A stretch of DNA of 64,000 nt. It comes from Amphirosellinia nigrospora. Its lineage: Eukaryota > Ascomycota > Sordariomycetes > Xylariales > Xylariaceae. Every line of letters begins with the position of its first letter. Within the stretch, counting starts at the first letter, position 1. Shown here piece after piece: positions 19,312 through 31,562 of this stretch. Both the position numbers and the translations under genes were made by a program. Location of the stretch: assembly GCA_004123355.1 (NCBI GenBank), contig SCHM01000007.1, forward strand, positions 806,001-870,000. Direction: 5' to 3'. The notes beneath the pieces were generated by a model that was not told where the DNA came from, searched no databases, and saw only the letters and a program-made list of their open reading frames with translations.

Positions 19312-22300
19312 TGATGGACTCTCCTCTATCGTCCACGTCCGTAGATTCCGCCTGTTTGAACCCTCGTCTATGCTGTTATCATTGTCATCTTCAAAATCAA
19401 GAGCGGCAAATTATTCAAAAGCAGTATCACCATCCAACACCTCCGCGATTGAGGATTTTGGCGTTTGATTGATAACTAACACCGTAGTTGTCCTTATTCT
19501 TGATGTTGTTACCGTTGCCCTCGGTGTTATCAGTATTCCTAACCCTAATATGTTACTTGTGAACGGAGACACGCTAGAACAAAATTAATACGAGATTTAG
19601 TATAGCTGTGAACCACGTCAAGAACCTAACGCCAACAGTTATAGGACGAAGTCTGAAAGACAACGAGCCGGCAACCATACTGAAACGGCTGGCCTGTCGG
19701 CTAACTTAAGGTCGCGCACATCTCTAGCCCTTGGAAATCATACATGTCAACCCCTCACGACCAGCATAGGCGCGCACGCATATATCGATGCCGCCAGTCA
19801 CGGCGAATAATAGTCACGTGTGCCTACAACGTTTGCAAGTTGGCGTAACCTCCCCCAGCAGTACATCTAAGAATGCTGTCGTATTCTGGGAGCAAATATC
19901 TGCCTAATTAGTGAGGGACAGCATTGCTAGGCCTCAAGGCAATTATCCCGCAGCCAAATGAGTAAGGGCCTCCATATTTCCCCGTTTTGTAGCTGCCTAG
20001 GTACACACTGGCGATCCTAGTAATATGCGCGGGAAGCTTCTGTCGGTGTCGACGACGATTATGTAAGTGGGGTAAAAGCACAGGGGCATTTTAAGCCTCA
20101 GTCAATCCCGCAACCTCTAGTTAACACTAATCAGGATTAGTCGACACTAGAGGCGCAAGTCGACAACGGCATTCGAGAGCTAAAACAATGTTCTTGGCAC
20201 CCGCAGAACTCTTGCTCCACACCAAAATTTGTCGCACCCGTTGATCCCAAACATCATAAGGGAATCGCATCATAAGGGAATCGTAACAATTAATCGACTA
20301 TATAAAAAAGCCTGCGTCCATTTATTCGGTCTACAAATGTAGTCTTATAAATATGGATGAAGGTCAAATGGCCATGGCTTAAACTGCAAATTTTGGTGAC
20401 TAGCAGGGGCTAGAAGGGTTGTGAATAGAGTCCCCACCACACCCGCGTTCTAACCCAATTTGTGTAAGCATTTCGGCAGGCATACCCCAGTCGTTTGCCA
20501 GCCACCATAGCCACCCATAACTACACCTTGGCGGATCTTTACCTCTTAAATGCTACTACTTTCTAGTCGAATAAAACAATGAAAGGCAAGAGGAAAAATA
20601 ATTTGAAATATATTTCTATAATGTATAATATCTAAATGACAATCTACGTCTTTTCTTTAATTTTCGAGATTTATTTACTTATTTAAATCGACTGCGAAAA
20701 CATAGAGCCTAAGCGGCTCGGGTAAAAGTGTGGTGTTTTGCTGCAGGGGGTGCGCCGTAATCCAATGCACATTCCTCCTCATCCATAAATTTTATAATTA
20801 GTACTAACATAGCACATATACTAAAGCCTGGTCATCGTGAGTGTGTTGAGTGCACTACTACTGATCGCAATATCTTTTTTTCTCCGCAACTTCGAACGAT
20901 AGTTCCAGCTAGAAATATACCTGGGTATATAGTACTGTTAGAGGACGCGCAGCGGCCTTCCGTACCGCGTTGTTCGGCCGAAGAAAAGTGCCCGGAATGC
21001 GTTAAACGCGCCAGAATTCCCCGGTACCAGCTTATGAATGGGTGCTATCGCGTAGCTGAAGAACACTGCGCCAATTGCATATTCAACACGGTGGTATGTA
21101 ACTCTAGCCCAAGCAGACGATATGACGGCGGGCTCCGCATGCCTACTCCCTAGTTGAAAAGGATCTTGCCCGGAGTTCTATTTTAGTCCCTGTACAGGGC
21201 CCTAGCCATTCCTGCCAGATGGTCAATGTGAAAAGTAAATTTCAGCCAGGTTAGAACTCACAGAGGTCCGTAGTACTCGATCGATTAGCTTCCGAATTGG
21301 GCCGCCGACGTCAACGCGCACGAACAAGGGTGTCTCGTCGGCGTGAGCCACCTTGTGCAGCTCACTCCATCGGAGCATTCGGGCTATATCATATCCCCTT
21401 TCACAGCTAGGTAATATCGGTACTGTGATTGTCGATAGCTGTAAGTCTCTTCTGGCTTCAACCCTATCAACATACTACGGTGTCCCAACCAGTCATCAAT
21501 ATTACGGCGCCGCCGTCCCGTCATCGTCACTGTGAAATACCACCATTAATTTTATCCCGGACCACCCTACGTTTTTCGTCGTATCGGAAAGTGTAGACTT
21601 ACGCCACCATCATGTGCCTGACGTAGAGATAGATGCATATGCTCAAATCGACGCGCCATGTTATCCGATTGGAGGCTTCTAGTATAATTGTGATATGCCC
21701 TCGTCGTTCTCCGCGGCAACCGCCGTTTCCGTGTGATGCGCGGTCTCGCCTTGATAAAGACTCGTACGAGGTTGGCATGAATTCGTCATCATGCCGACAA
21801 TCGCGACTGTACAAAAACAGCCCTGACTCTCGTCCCCAATCGGTTAATACGCGTCTACACTCATACGAAATGATGTATCACATTCTTTCCTCGACCACAA
21901 ACGCCAACGTTCCATTTTACGTATATGGTTGCATACGCTGGACGAGATACGAACTGTATTTCCCCGCCTCTGGCAACAATGTTTGCGATCACGGCGCACG
22001 ATTGAATACAAAATGGATGGCTGGTCGTCAATGCCATAGTAATGGCCTCCTGCCAAAGATCAATACCGCGTTCAATCTATACTATCTTTAGTCCCGTCAT
22101 CGCCTATTGCTACCAAAATATACTCGACAATGTGAGTCACATCCATCCATACTCAATGTTAATTTACCTCTTCTGACCAGATCATGTGTGTCTAATACAT
22201 AGGTCGCCCGGCTTTTATACATATGTGAGAATATTGCAGACATTACTCTGAGACAGTGACTTATTGATCTGTTATATTAGAGATGCAAGTACTTCTTGAC

Positions 22301-22920
22301 ACACGAATGCGATAACTGGGTCTATGTAAACAATACCCCCTGTGCATCTTGCTCGGTAAGTTGACGTTTCTGAACAGCCCTCCTCGGTTATTATCTAACA
22401 TGTATCTTCATGTGTAGGCTCAAGGAAGAGAGGTTGACAATGGTGACCCAACACGCGCCAAAAACTCCTAATATCATCTACATACACATAGAGGTTAGGA
22501 ATTACTATACATTGTGGAACAAAAAATTTATTGGTTGAAGGGTTGGGCAGAATGGGCTTGTTGGCATTGGAGGAATCAAGCAGATTGTGTATAGCCAGAA
22601 GAAACAGAATATACAGCTACCGAGACAAGATAGTCAGTTCTTTGTAGTCAAATTACCTCATCTATCATGATAGTGTCTTGTTTAATTGCAACTACACCCA
22701 AGTAACTCCCAACATGTAGACATTGTCATGAAGCCACGATCAAAGAGATTATCTATAGATAGTGAATTGGCCCAGGGTGACTGGAACCACGGGAAAGGAG
22801 GCAATATGGGAATTACTCATCCAATACGAGTCGTAGTGACGTAGAAATAAGGGGAATACTTTGATCGAAAGGATCGCAATGTATTAATAAAAATAAAAAA
22901 TTGAAAATCTCCGTGGTATA
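19312..22920. other. Long stretch without a recognisable gene
   Basis: ORFs up to 152 codons exist (21633-22091) but have no motif, and the opposite strand is similarly open. A block near 20435-20600 is loosely similar to 34570-34690 (CCCACCACACCC, then AATTTGTRTAAGCAT and GGCATACC), so both may be worn copies of one repeat. Two adjacent copies of CATAAGGGAATCG lie near 20252-20283. Confidence 0.5.
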
Positions 22921-23010
22921 TGTCACACGGATCCTGGCGAGTGCGCAATACAGTACCACACAGGGTCCCACACGGAGTTCGCTAAATACTACCCTACGAG
23001 GCTCCTTATC
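22921..23010 (-). mobile_element. 3' end of an L2 LTR (fossil)
   Basis: On the minus strand it ends CCGTGTGACA and matches 7540-7615 (TAGGGTAGTATTTAGCG, CACTCGCCAG). The rest of the LTR is absent. Confidence 0.7.
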
Positions 23011-24069
23011 GGTCGGATATAATTTCCTAAGGGCTTAGCGCGATCCTTTGACAGACTGATGAGGCGCTGATCGGTCGATTTGGCGCTAAGTAGCTAGTGC
23101 AAGTACTTGTACGTAAACTACCTGCCTATAATTGGGTCCCGGGTGTTGAGGTGGGATAGTACAATCCTTTTCAAACGGGCGAATAGTTTGTAGTGAAGAA
23201 CGTCATGTCGGGAAATAACAGTAAGGTATTAAGTAGTGGACGAAGGTATATCGTATAAGACGACAGGAGGGTCGAGAAAATAAAGATAACAAGTACAAGT
23301 ATGGCGGATGAGAGTGTGGGATGAATTGAGGTAGAGGAACGGAGGTGTATCAGTTCGTCACGAGGTCCACAGCGATTGGACTACGTTTTGCGTGATGTTG
23401 TAGTCTTGGGGCGAATGAACACGCTAAACGCTCCTCAATCCTAAACCACGAGTGCGAAGACAGAGCGCTCACGACAGAGGTGAAGGTGAAAACGAAGAAA
23501 GGTGAGGGCGGGGGAGAGACAGGTGACTATTAGACACCTAACTAAGGGAGCTAGATATCACTGATTGTCATTTTGATAGCTAGGACCAAGCAAGAAGAAA
23601 ATAAAGCGTGAAATGAACACAATCGAACAACCACGCGAACAACGCCCGCAGTTGATGCTTTTTGGGAATGGATTTGACTTCAGCCGTGAGCGGCGTCCTG
23701 CGCGATGCAACTGTGCCGTCCAACGACTAAACTGCATTGAGAACAGTGAAACGGTCGCTGACAACTCACACTCAGCCCTCCAAAGAACCGGAGAACCCTG
23801 GAAGGTTATGTATGGAGGCGGGGCGGGAACAGGGTAGTATGCTTGGTGGATTTCGGTAATATGGCGTAAATTGCCGACGGCGTGGTACCTGAACAGCCCT
23901 GGCGCCGATGCCTATAGTGACAGTAGTCAAAGCAAGGCTATGAGAATAGCTACTATTAAAACAATTTTTTGATCAAGTCTTACTTTGAAAGCACCTGTAG
24001 GCATCAAGTACCGAGGTAATGGCTACTTAAATACAAAATGAGAAGTGAAATAAAGGGCTGGCGCTTGTT
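23011..24069. other. Non-coding stretch
   Basis: No gene recognised. A short plus-strand ORF at 23613-23837 has no motif. Confidence 0.5.
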
Positions 24070-25692
24070 TCATTGTCCGGTGGCGCCTTCGTCCTGTGGG
24101 TTTAGGTAGCGTTGATGCTCAGCAACCCAAGCTTTAAAGCGCACAATGATTGTCTTTGGGTCTTTGGCTCCAGGACGTGTGTTCTCCTGTTCAAGAAGTT
24201 GGTCGTGCTCCCAATCCACCCAGGTGTTAAGCATCTCCAGCTCCTCATTCTCAAGTTTATCCTCCCAGAGGTTGTAACGTAAGTCAGTAGGCGGTGTTTG
24301 AGAAAAAAAACCTTGGACCCTTCCCCACACCGTTTTCCACCATTGGATAATCATGGGGGGACTCTGAGCTTCCACACCCATCTCCTATCTGTCTCTCTCT
24401 CAGTGAGTATGACATCCCGGAGAGATTGGCATTTATCGAAGTGGGTTTTTAGATACTGGTTTTGGGACATGAATCTGACAGATGCATGAATCTTTTCCCT
24501 CGAGAAGTCATGATCATCATTGTCCCCTGGGTGAGGCTGCTTCCGTCTTCACGGTGAATACCATCTGATCTCCAGAAGTCAATACGAGGTTGTCTGTGCT
24601 CAGATCTCGCAGCCCTCCAAACGATCGAAGAATAATAGGGATCAGGTATTTCAAGGTCGTCTGTATGCTATTAGTTCCAGTGAGGAAAAAACGCCAACAA
24701 GAAGGGAAAACAAGACTTTACTCTTATCAGGCAGCACCCAAGTCGGCTCGCCGTTCTTACGATACCAAAAGGCCTTTTCATCAATCGAAAGAAAACGCTT
24801 GAGTTTAGTTATCATCCAAGCAAGCGCAAAGTGCGCCAGAGCTTCTTTGTTATTACCTCCGCCAATATCGCTATGATACCCGGGAAACCAACACTGCTCG
24901 AGTGTGCATTCACCCTGCTTCGGCCCTTAGAACGATAGGGTGGAAATTAAACCGGTGTTCGAATAGAGATATAGCTTGAAACGCATTCTCTACACGATTA
25001 GGTAGACGTGAATGGACAAAGCCCATTGTGGGCTTGCCCCTACCAACCGGCCGTGGCCTTGGGAATCCTACTGAATTAACTGAGTCCCATAAAGCGCATA
25101 CTTTAATGCTGGGTTTTCGGACGCTCCGCTTGTTCTCGTCGGGCTTGTTCTCGTCGGGCTTGTTCTCGTCGGAGTCATGATTATTGACCGGTGAATTAAT
25201 CCATTCTTGAAACAGTTTTGGGAGGTGATGAAGACTCTCCTTACAAAGAAGCCCTTTCTGAAGGACCAAGTCGATTATACACCGCACGGCGAAGGCGCCC
25301 CTCGAGAAGCCGATTAAAATAATTTCGTCATTGTTTTCTTGGCAGTAGTTATGGCAGAGAAACGTATACGCCGACTTGATCTGAGTGTTGATACCTGCCA
25401 ACATGTTAGTTATACTTGCCAGCTCGAGCCCGTTTTTAACGCCATAAAGATGTTGTCAGATTGGGTAATTGAAGTTTTACTTACCAATACCAAAGCCTTG
25501 ATTAATAGGATTAAAAACATTTCCCTCGTCAGTGCCGATGCCTGGAAGATATAGCACTATTTGGCGACAGTTATCTCCTGATTGACAAATGGCACGCGAG
25601 ATCCGTGACACATTAGTTAGAGGGCTTTTGTCCTCATCAAGGTATTCGGAATTAGATGTGCCATCGCAGCACACCACGAGTATTGTCTTCAT
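24070..25692 (-). CDS. DUF2235 alpha/beta hydrolase, probably degraded
   Basis: Exon 1 (25692-25485) starts MKTILVVCCDGTSN, the usual N-terminus of DUF2235 proteins. A 90-base GTAAGT...CAG intron (25484-25395) joins it smoothly to GINTQIKSAYTFL. Then come the nucleophile elbow GFSRGAFAVR, a (DENKP)3 insert encoded by three 15-bp repeats, LWDSVNSVG, and farther on WFPGYHSDIGGG. The frame moves by one base between the FNFHPIVLR stretch and WFPGYHSDIGGG (near 24920). Downstream splicing to a 103-codon exon-like stretch (24381-24070) is unclear. Family members are cytosolic or membrane-bound hydrolases of unknown substrate. The locus is head to head with the next one, 525 bases apart. Confidence 0.7.
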
Positions 25693-26217
25693 TTTCTTCA
25701 CCGCGGCGGAAATTTGATTTCCAGTTGCTACGGGAAGAATGAAAACTGGATGGTGACTATTGCGTACGACAATGTTGGGCCTAGCCCCCAACCTCCGGCC
25801 CCCAAGTAGTAGGTAGACCCCATGCTTCCGTCAAAGTATCGTTGCTGTTTTCTTGAACTGCAGCCTCAGTGCAGTTTTGTGCAGTTGGTAGTTACGCTTC
25901 ACACACTCGAAGAGACAGGGCCCCAGCATATGTGGTATATTGCATATAAAATCTACAGATAAAGAGGAAGGTCTAAATCTACGCCACAGGCAGCTACCTA
26001 AACACTCGCAATTTAGTGGGGCAGGTGCATTCACTGCAGATTACGGGTGCTATGGCTAGTGGTGGGGCACAGCCACCAGAGCCTGCAGATCCGTAACTTT
26101 AGCAATACTTTGCAATTGTCATATTCCCTGAGGAACTGATTCATCTCCTACTTCAGTACTTCGTTGACAATCCAATTTGTAGCGCATCTGTCAGGCACCG
26201 CCCACCGTTGTCCAAAA
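25693..26217. promoter_or_regulatory. Shared upstream region of two divergent hydrolase loci
   Basis: The start codons at 25692 (minus) and 26218 (plus) face away from each other across 525 bases. A CATATAAAATC box on the plus strand near 25943 could serve as a TATA element. No other site is recognised. Confidence 0.35.
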
Positions 26218-27442
26218 TGCTTTCTCTTGCTTCGCTATTCAAACTCTTCGGAAGCTCCAAAACTAACACCGATGAAGAGGCTCGCGTCAAAAGTCTCTTG
26301 GATAAGGCAGAGAGCTGTCTTCTCCGTGAACCACCAGCAACGGAGATTCACAACGTCGAGTGAGTTTTCAAGTGGTGCTAAAGGTTTTCTATTAGTAGTC
26401 CTTCGCCGCAATCTACCCCCCATGATTAACTTATAACTTACTTATGAGTAGCTTCGTATTCATCCACGATGCTGTTGTAGACCCGGATGAAACCTGGGAT
26501 GTCTCAACGGCAAAGAAGGATGGCTAAAGTTGCTGACCGAGACCGATATGTTTCCCGGCGCTCGAATTTTTATTTATCGATACGAAAGAGGTTGGGTAAC
26601 AAGCTTGGCCAACATAGTAAGCCCGGCAATTCTACGCGAAAATTCTAAAAAGTTGTTTCGCTTCTTAGGGAGCAACGATCGTCAGTCAAGAGTACCTCTC
26701 GTTGTCTTCGCTCATGGATTTGGCGGGCTTTTGTATGAGCAGGTATGGAGCTTGTATAACGGCTTGAAAGGCAATCCTAATTTAATGTATCATAGCTTTT
26801 GGTTTGGTCCAAATCGTCACGCTTTGGCGACATACTCCAAAATCGACAACATACCGCCGTTTTGTTCGACACACCACATTTCGGGGCTGGAATCGCGGAG
26901 TGGGCCATAATAATTGCGCAATTACACAAAATCCCATGTGCAAAGACAGCCCAAACCCAAGATTGGTCGTCGCTCCAGGATGATATATTGAAGACAGCAA
27001 CCATGCAGAGGCGATTGCGAGAAATACTGAAGACGTCCAAGTCCAAAACTAAGCTAATTGCTTGCTTCTCTTCCTTAGAAGAATATGTAAGCTACAATCT
27101 GTGTCCTCGTCCTGATTGACATCCATAAAAACCTTTGATTACAAAGTTACCAAGGTTGTGGCATAGATTGAGCTCTGCTTAACTAAGACTTAGAAGCTAG
27201 CGCCAGAATGGGCCGTACTACCCGAGTTCACACCCATTGCTATCAAAAGTAGCAATTTGTCAATTACGAGTTATGACCAAGAAGATTACGCCTGGAAAGC
27301 TATCACCACTACCTTGGCGTCTATAGTTTCTCGACTATCTACAATGCCACCGGAATCAGTTTCCAATTATACTAAAGGCTTGACCGACAAGATCTCGGGT
27401 AGCTTGGTTACAAGCGCGTTTGACAAAACGCCAACTGTGTAG
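26218..27442 (+). pseudogene. SesB/DUF676-like alpha/beta hydrolase, degraded
   Basis: It starts MLSLASLFKLFGSSK (26218). A GTGAGT...TAG intron (about 26359-26450) leads to DFVFIHDAVVDPDETW, matching the FVHGLGG...TW opening of the family. Then come GWLKLLTETDMFPGARIF, a nucleophile-elbow region VVFAHGFGGLLYEQ that lacks the usual GHSLGG form, LFDTPHFGAGIAEWA, and a C-terminal ITSYDQEDYAWKA. These segments sit in different frames, with roughly two or three frame breaks. In fungi such domains stand alone or at the N-terminus of NLR-like proteins. No NTPase or repeat domain follows here. Confidence 0.65.
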
Positions 27443-27626
27443 TTCTCGGTGAAGCAAATCAGTCCACAGACCCGATAACAAAGAAGTACTACATACTCAT
27501 TGTAGCACCCGATCGACAGAAGACCACCACCATCAGCAAGGTAGACGGTGTATATCGACGAGTTGGAGCAGGAGTCATATCCACTCTCGACGGTCAATTC
27601 AAACAAGGAACGATAGCTACGATAAT
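27443..27626. other. Spacer between hydrolase locus and MITE
   Basis: Nothing recognised. Confidence 0.5.
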
Positions 27627-27629
27627 TTA

Positions 27630-28103
27630 CCCGTAGGGACCCACACTCCCTGTACTAAGCAGTAGTGGTCACTGACCCTTAGTAGGGGTCTGAAATTAGC
27701 AAAAGACATAGCGATTAGCATAGAATCAAGGGTACTTCGAAATAGAGGAGTGTTCCTAAGTAATACCTATTATTTGCAAATTGAAGTGTGTGTTGAAGTG
27801 TATAAGTGCGCGCGCGCGCGAGGGTATATGTGTGTGCCCGTGTATAAGTGTCACTGTGTGTGTGTGTGTAGATGTTTACGTATAGTGGTGTTGGAAGTAT
27901 ATTGATATTTACGTATAGTACCTAGGTAGATAATGATCTAAAACAGAAGTACCTCTATTTTGGTGTAGTTTGTAAGGCAGATTAAGTAATTGATTATTGT
28001 TGATTTTAAGCTAATCGCTATGTCTTTTGCTAATTTCAGACCCCTACTAAGGGTCAGTGACCACTACCTACTGCTTAGTACAGGGAGTGTGGGTCCCTAC
28101 GGG
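27630..28103. mobile_element. MITE M2 with long inverted ends and TTA duplication
   Basis: The ends CCCGTAGGGACCCACACTCC and its reverse complement continue as inverted repeats for about 90 bases. TTA occurs on both sides (27627-27629, 28104-28106), which fits PIF/Harbinger-type insertion. The middle holds alternating purine-pyrimidine runs (GTGCGCGCGCGCG, GTGTGTGTGTGTG) and no ORF. One arm carries a 4-bp duplication (GTAG) relative to the other. Confidence 0.9.
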
Positions 28104-28164
28104 TTAAATAGATATAATAATAAGTAATGATCATGATGATAACAGCAATGGGGTATGACTTTTA

Positions 28165-28683
28165 GCTGAGGCAGTCGTACGAAGTTATCGTGTGTCACAC
28201 GGACCACCCTAGGGCCAGCCACAGGACCTGGAAGACCGGCATCGCTCCGAGGCATTATCGTGGGCTGAGACATAATATATTGGTATAATCGAGTCAGGCT
28301 TTCGGGAATTCGTCTATAAATTGAAGGCTTTGGGCGAGGTTACATTAAAGTCAGAATTAGGAAATCAGAGCCTCTAGTGAATTGAACTCTATATTCCAAG
28401 CACCTGAGCACCGGCCCTTGTCACATCGTGAGTCTCAGGCAAATACCGAAGTTGAACTCAAACACCGAGACACTCACCTCACCGGCTACACAGGTCTCTC
28501 TTTTCAGTCCCGTGGAGGTTGACGAAGCTATAGGAAAGGAAGGGAATTCTGAGCATAAAAGGGCACTAATCCTCCCTTCGAGAGAATAGGGAATTTAGAT
28601 CTATATGGCCCCCTTTGGCACCATAGTTGCTTATTACTCAATCTGAACCAATTCCAAGCCCTCTATCTGAGCCCTTGTGGCAC
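28165..28683 (-). mobile_element. L2 LTR split by a solo L1 LTR (fossil)
   Basis: Pieces 28426-28683 and 28165-28192 are the reverse complement of 7257-7550. L2 sequence stops at about 28165, so the 3' end is missing. The interruption is the L1 solo LTR at 28193-28425. Confidence 0.85.
28193..28425 (-). mobile_element. Solo L1 LTR (fossil)
   Basis: On the minus strand it runs TGTGACAAGGG ... CCGTGTGACA, 233 bases, flanked on both sides by TCGTG (28188-28192, 28426-28430). The empty site is visible in the L2 copy at 7.5 kb (GGCTCACGATAAC). It is the undisturbed reference for the interrupted L1 at 13666-14419. Confidence 0.92.
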
Positions 28684-28689
28684 GTTGAA

Positions 28690-29040
28690 ACAAGGGAAAT
28701 CATCTCACTGGTACACGAACTCAAGACGCTGAGCATGTCAGGAAGGGAAACCATAGCTCTCCAAAGGCTGTCCAGAGATCTCAACCCAGATTTCGGAGAA
28801 TAATGGACGATCTTCTCAGACAGTACCCGGGCAATCAGACTGAGAGTAGGTGAGAATGAGAGAATCAGCATCGCCCTGAGACATGCGGATATACAGAACA
28901 CGTGGATGCGTCAAGAGCATACCAAAGGAACGTTCAAATTAATACATATGCCACTAGACGGGCTTACCGTGAACTTGTCACGAGCTTAGTTTGACCATTT
29001 CCGACCGCTCATCAATCCACACGACACAAGTCATATGTTA
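28690..29040 (+). mobile_element. Copia RNase H remnant (fossil)
   Basis: The plus strand encodes pieces typical of the C-terminus of fungal Copia polyproteins: SDSTRAIRLRV, ALRHADIQNTWMRQEH and KGTFKLIHMPLDGLT, then FDHFRPLINPHD. Only this end of the element is present, next to an L2 LTR that points the other way. It is broken in at least two places and old. Confidence 0.7.
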
Positions 29041-29163
29041 CGAGAAGAATTGAACAATACAACAAAACTTTTTCAGTTGTCAGGGCTCAACGACCCCACG
29101 AGACATATTTAAAGCAAATGAGTCAAGGCCAGCAAGAACACCGACCCCCAACTACCAACCCAA

Positions 29164-30802
29164 CTACATCTGGACGTTACCATGGTGCCGAAAAGGGCGG
29201 CGGCGGCGACGGCGACGGCGAGGGTTGTCGAAGTCCTCGTCTTCTTTTCCTTCTTTTCCTTCATCTTCTTGCAGTCGGGCACGCATGAGGCGGCGGCGGA
29301 CGTGCACTGCAGGTGCATCTTCGTCGTCGTCGTTGTGGCGGGGGGAAGCAGCGGCGGCCGGCACGGAGGGCGACACGGCGATAAACTGCTCCGAAGAAGC
29401 CGCATTGGCGAGCATGCGCTCGCGGAATTGAAATGGAGTTAAATTCATTGCAGCCCGGAGCGCGGCGCGGGCACGATCGATCTCCTGATACTGCATTAGC
29501 CCAACCAAGCATCCCAAGACGCAGTAGACGAGATAACCGAGCATGCCAGAGGGCCTACTGTTCTAAGGCAAGATAACGGAGTATACCAAAAGGTATTGTG
29601 GGCTCTCTAATCGGAAATAATACTCACGGTGTTGCGCTGCGAGGGGCGGGCATCGTCGAACAAGTCGAAGGGCTCCTTCTTCTCTTCCTTCTCCTTCTTA
29701 ACGGCGGCGGACAGTGCCTCGCACAGGACAGAGGCGAATGGAGCAACGTGCGAGGGGCTTTTCACACTATGTCAACACACTCCATACTCGAACCACACGA
29801 CTTCATGAACTTACACCTTCTCGCACTTGTGGTTACCGCCGTGGCAGCGGCCACAACGGGAAGTTCGACCACCAATGGTAGTACATTTCCCGCAAGACTT
29901 GCCACTAAGGGCAGACCGGACGCAACCTAGACAAGGAATTGGCCGAAGGCTAATCGCGACGCGGGGGTGGGCAGGACGACGTGTGCGACGAGCACGCAGG
30001 CGGGCGAGACGGGTGGCGTGGGGACTAGGAGGCTCTTTGTGATCGTGATAGTCTCTGTCTTCGTCGTCTTCTCCTTCTTCGACAGAACCGCCAATAGACG
30101 GCTCTCGTGAGCGAGCCACTGAGGTCATGGCGCCAGCGGAGGTTCGGGGCGACGCGTGAGGGGGAGGGAAGGACGAGTGCGAGAACGAGGGCGGCAGAGC
30201 GAACCAGTCGGGCCGGCTCGAGTTAAGTTCTTCATCATCGTCCGTAGAGTAAGAGAAGGGACCGCTGCGACAAACAAAGTCAGCCAAAGCACACCAGGGA
30301 AGTTCATGGGCTAGTTTACAACTCGGGCGACGAGACGGCTACCCCGGCGGCGGGGGAGGGGTCTGGACTACAATGCAACAACAGTGTCAGGCAATGCGCC
30401 ACAGTCGCGCTTCGTCAAACCATAATGCTACATACGAAGAAGAGGAGGAGGAGGGGCAGGGCGGATGAAGGTGCCGAGACTACAGAAAAATCTCCAGTTA
30501 GCCTTTGATATTTCTCGTTGCAGAGCATTAGACATACGAGGGAGCGGCGAGGGCGGTGGCGGTGGCGGTGGCGGCGGCGGCGGCGCGCGGCGAGGGCTGC
30601 ATGGCGATTGAATCAGCAGACTGGAGGACAGCCATGAAACATATTGCTACATACAGGACGGGGACCTCGTCTTCAGAGAAGTACGAGTCGCTATCAATCA
30701 CAACATGTTAGCTATGCAGACGACACCCAGCAACATGATCGCTTACCAGAGAGAACGCCCAGAAATCACCGAAGCCAGGGAGCCGGGACGAATTGGTGTC
30801 AT
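29164..30802 (-). CDS. Multi-exon Cys-rich protein with Arg-rich tail, unknown function
   Basis: The 3' exons splice in frame: 30264-29815, 29766-29628 and 29490-29164 (stop), with GTAAGT/GTGAGT donors and introns of 48 and 137 bases. Upstream exons at 30802-30747 (ATG; MTPIRPGSLASV), 30690-30655 (DSYFSEDEVPVL), 30596-30538 (GC-rich triplet repeat), 30479-30436 and 30367-30320 have good splice signals. The phase of the repeat exon does not add up, so the 5' model is provisional. The protein has an acidic and Ser/Pro-rich N-terminal half, then CLGCVRSALSGKSCGKC ... CGRCHGGNHKC. This probably binds zinc and is a pattern I associate with fungal lineage-specific proteins. A KEKEEKKEPFDLFDD segment and a C-terminal R8 run follow. 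It is likely nuclear, by composition only. Confidence 0.75.
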
Positions 30803-31562
30803 GTTGCTACACAAAGGTTAATTATGGTTACACAAGAACGTCATATGCGCCCACGATCGTGCAGAGAGAAGGCTATACGTACGCGGTACATGGTACTTGA
30901 GGCTAAAGAAAAAGGGAGAAGAGAGGGGGAGGGAGGCTTCGCACGCACGATTGAGATATAGGCATGAACCACTGTAGTGCTGGTACGCTGTTCCTACCTG
31001 CTACCTACATCTACGATTGTTAACATCTTAAGGAAGGTACTTGGGTACTTAGCCATTGCTACCTATCTAGCTATCCATAATAGCATACAACCATACCTGC
31101 CGAAACACTTCAAGTACAGCTCTGCCTGCTGGGCATATATGGATGATAGAGCTTGCGAAGGGATACTGCCACCTATGATAGCGGAAACTAATTGAATTGA
31201 GGCTATAGTACGTACGTCGACTAGTTTTAAGATATGTGGCAACCGATGGAACTACCGACCACGTTGCCAATGCTTACAGCAAGCGCTGACGTTATTTGTT
31301 GTATGTATTTTCGATGTTCAAATTTGAACAGCGGACTCCTACTCCTTGAGCTCCCCGACGAACTGAACAGACTCTGGCCAAACCAGAAGATCATTTTAGG
31401 TAAATGCTTTAATATTACGTTGACTCTCTCTCCCAGCACAACTAGTACATGATGATAATATTGGGCGCTTATTAAGCGGAGGACTTTGAAGTCAACTTCC
31501 AGTCTCACCTACCTAAATTCATCCAGTACGAGATAAGTAGAAATAGAGCGGAACTCTCGGGG
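30803..31562. other. Non-coding stretch upstream of the Cys-rich gene
   Basis: It includes the presumed promoter of the minus-strand gene. ORFs at 31234-31452 and on the opposite strand overlap and have no motif. Confidence 0.5.

Noticed and set aside
29182-29442. Plus-strand ORFs across the Cys-rich gene
   Set aside because: They are antisense to a well-supported exon; the poly-Ala and Ser runs come from its Arg and Glu codons.
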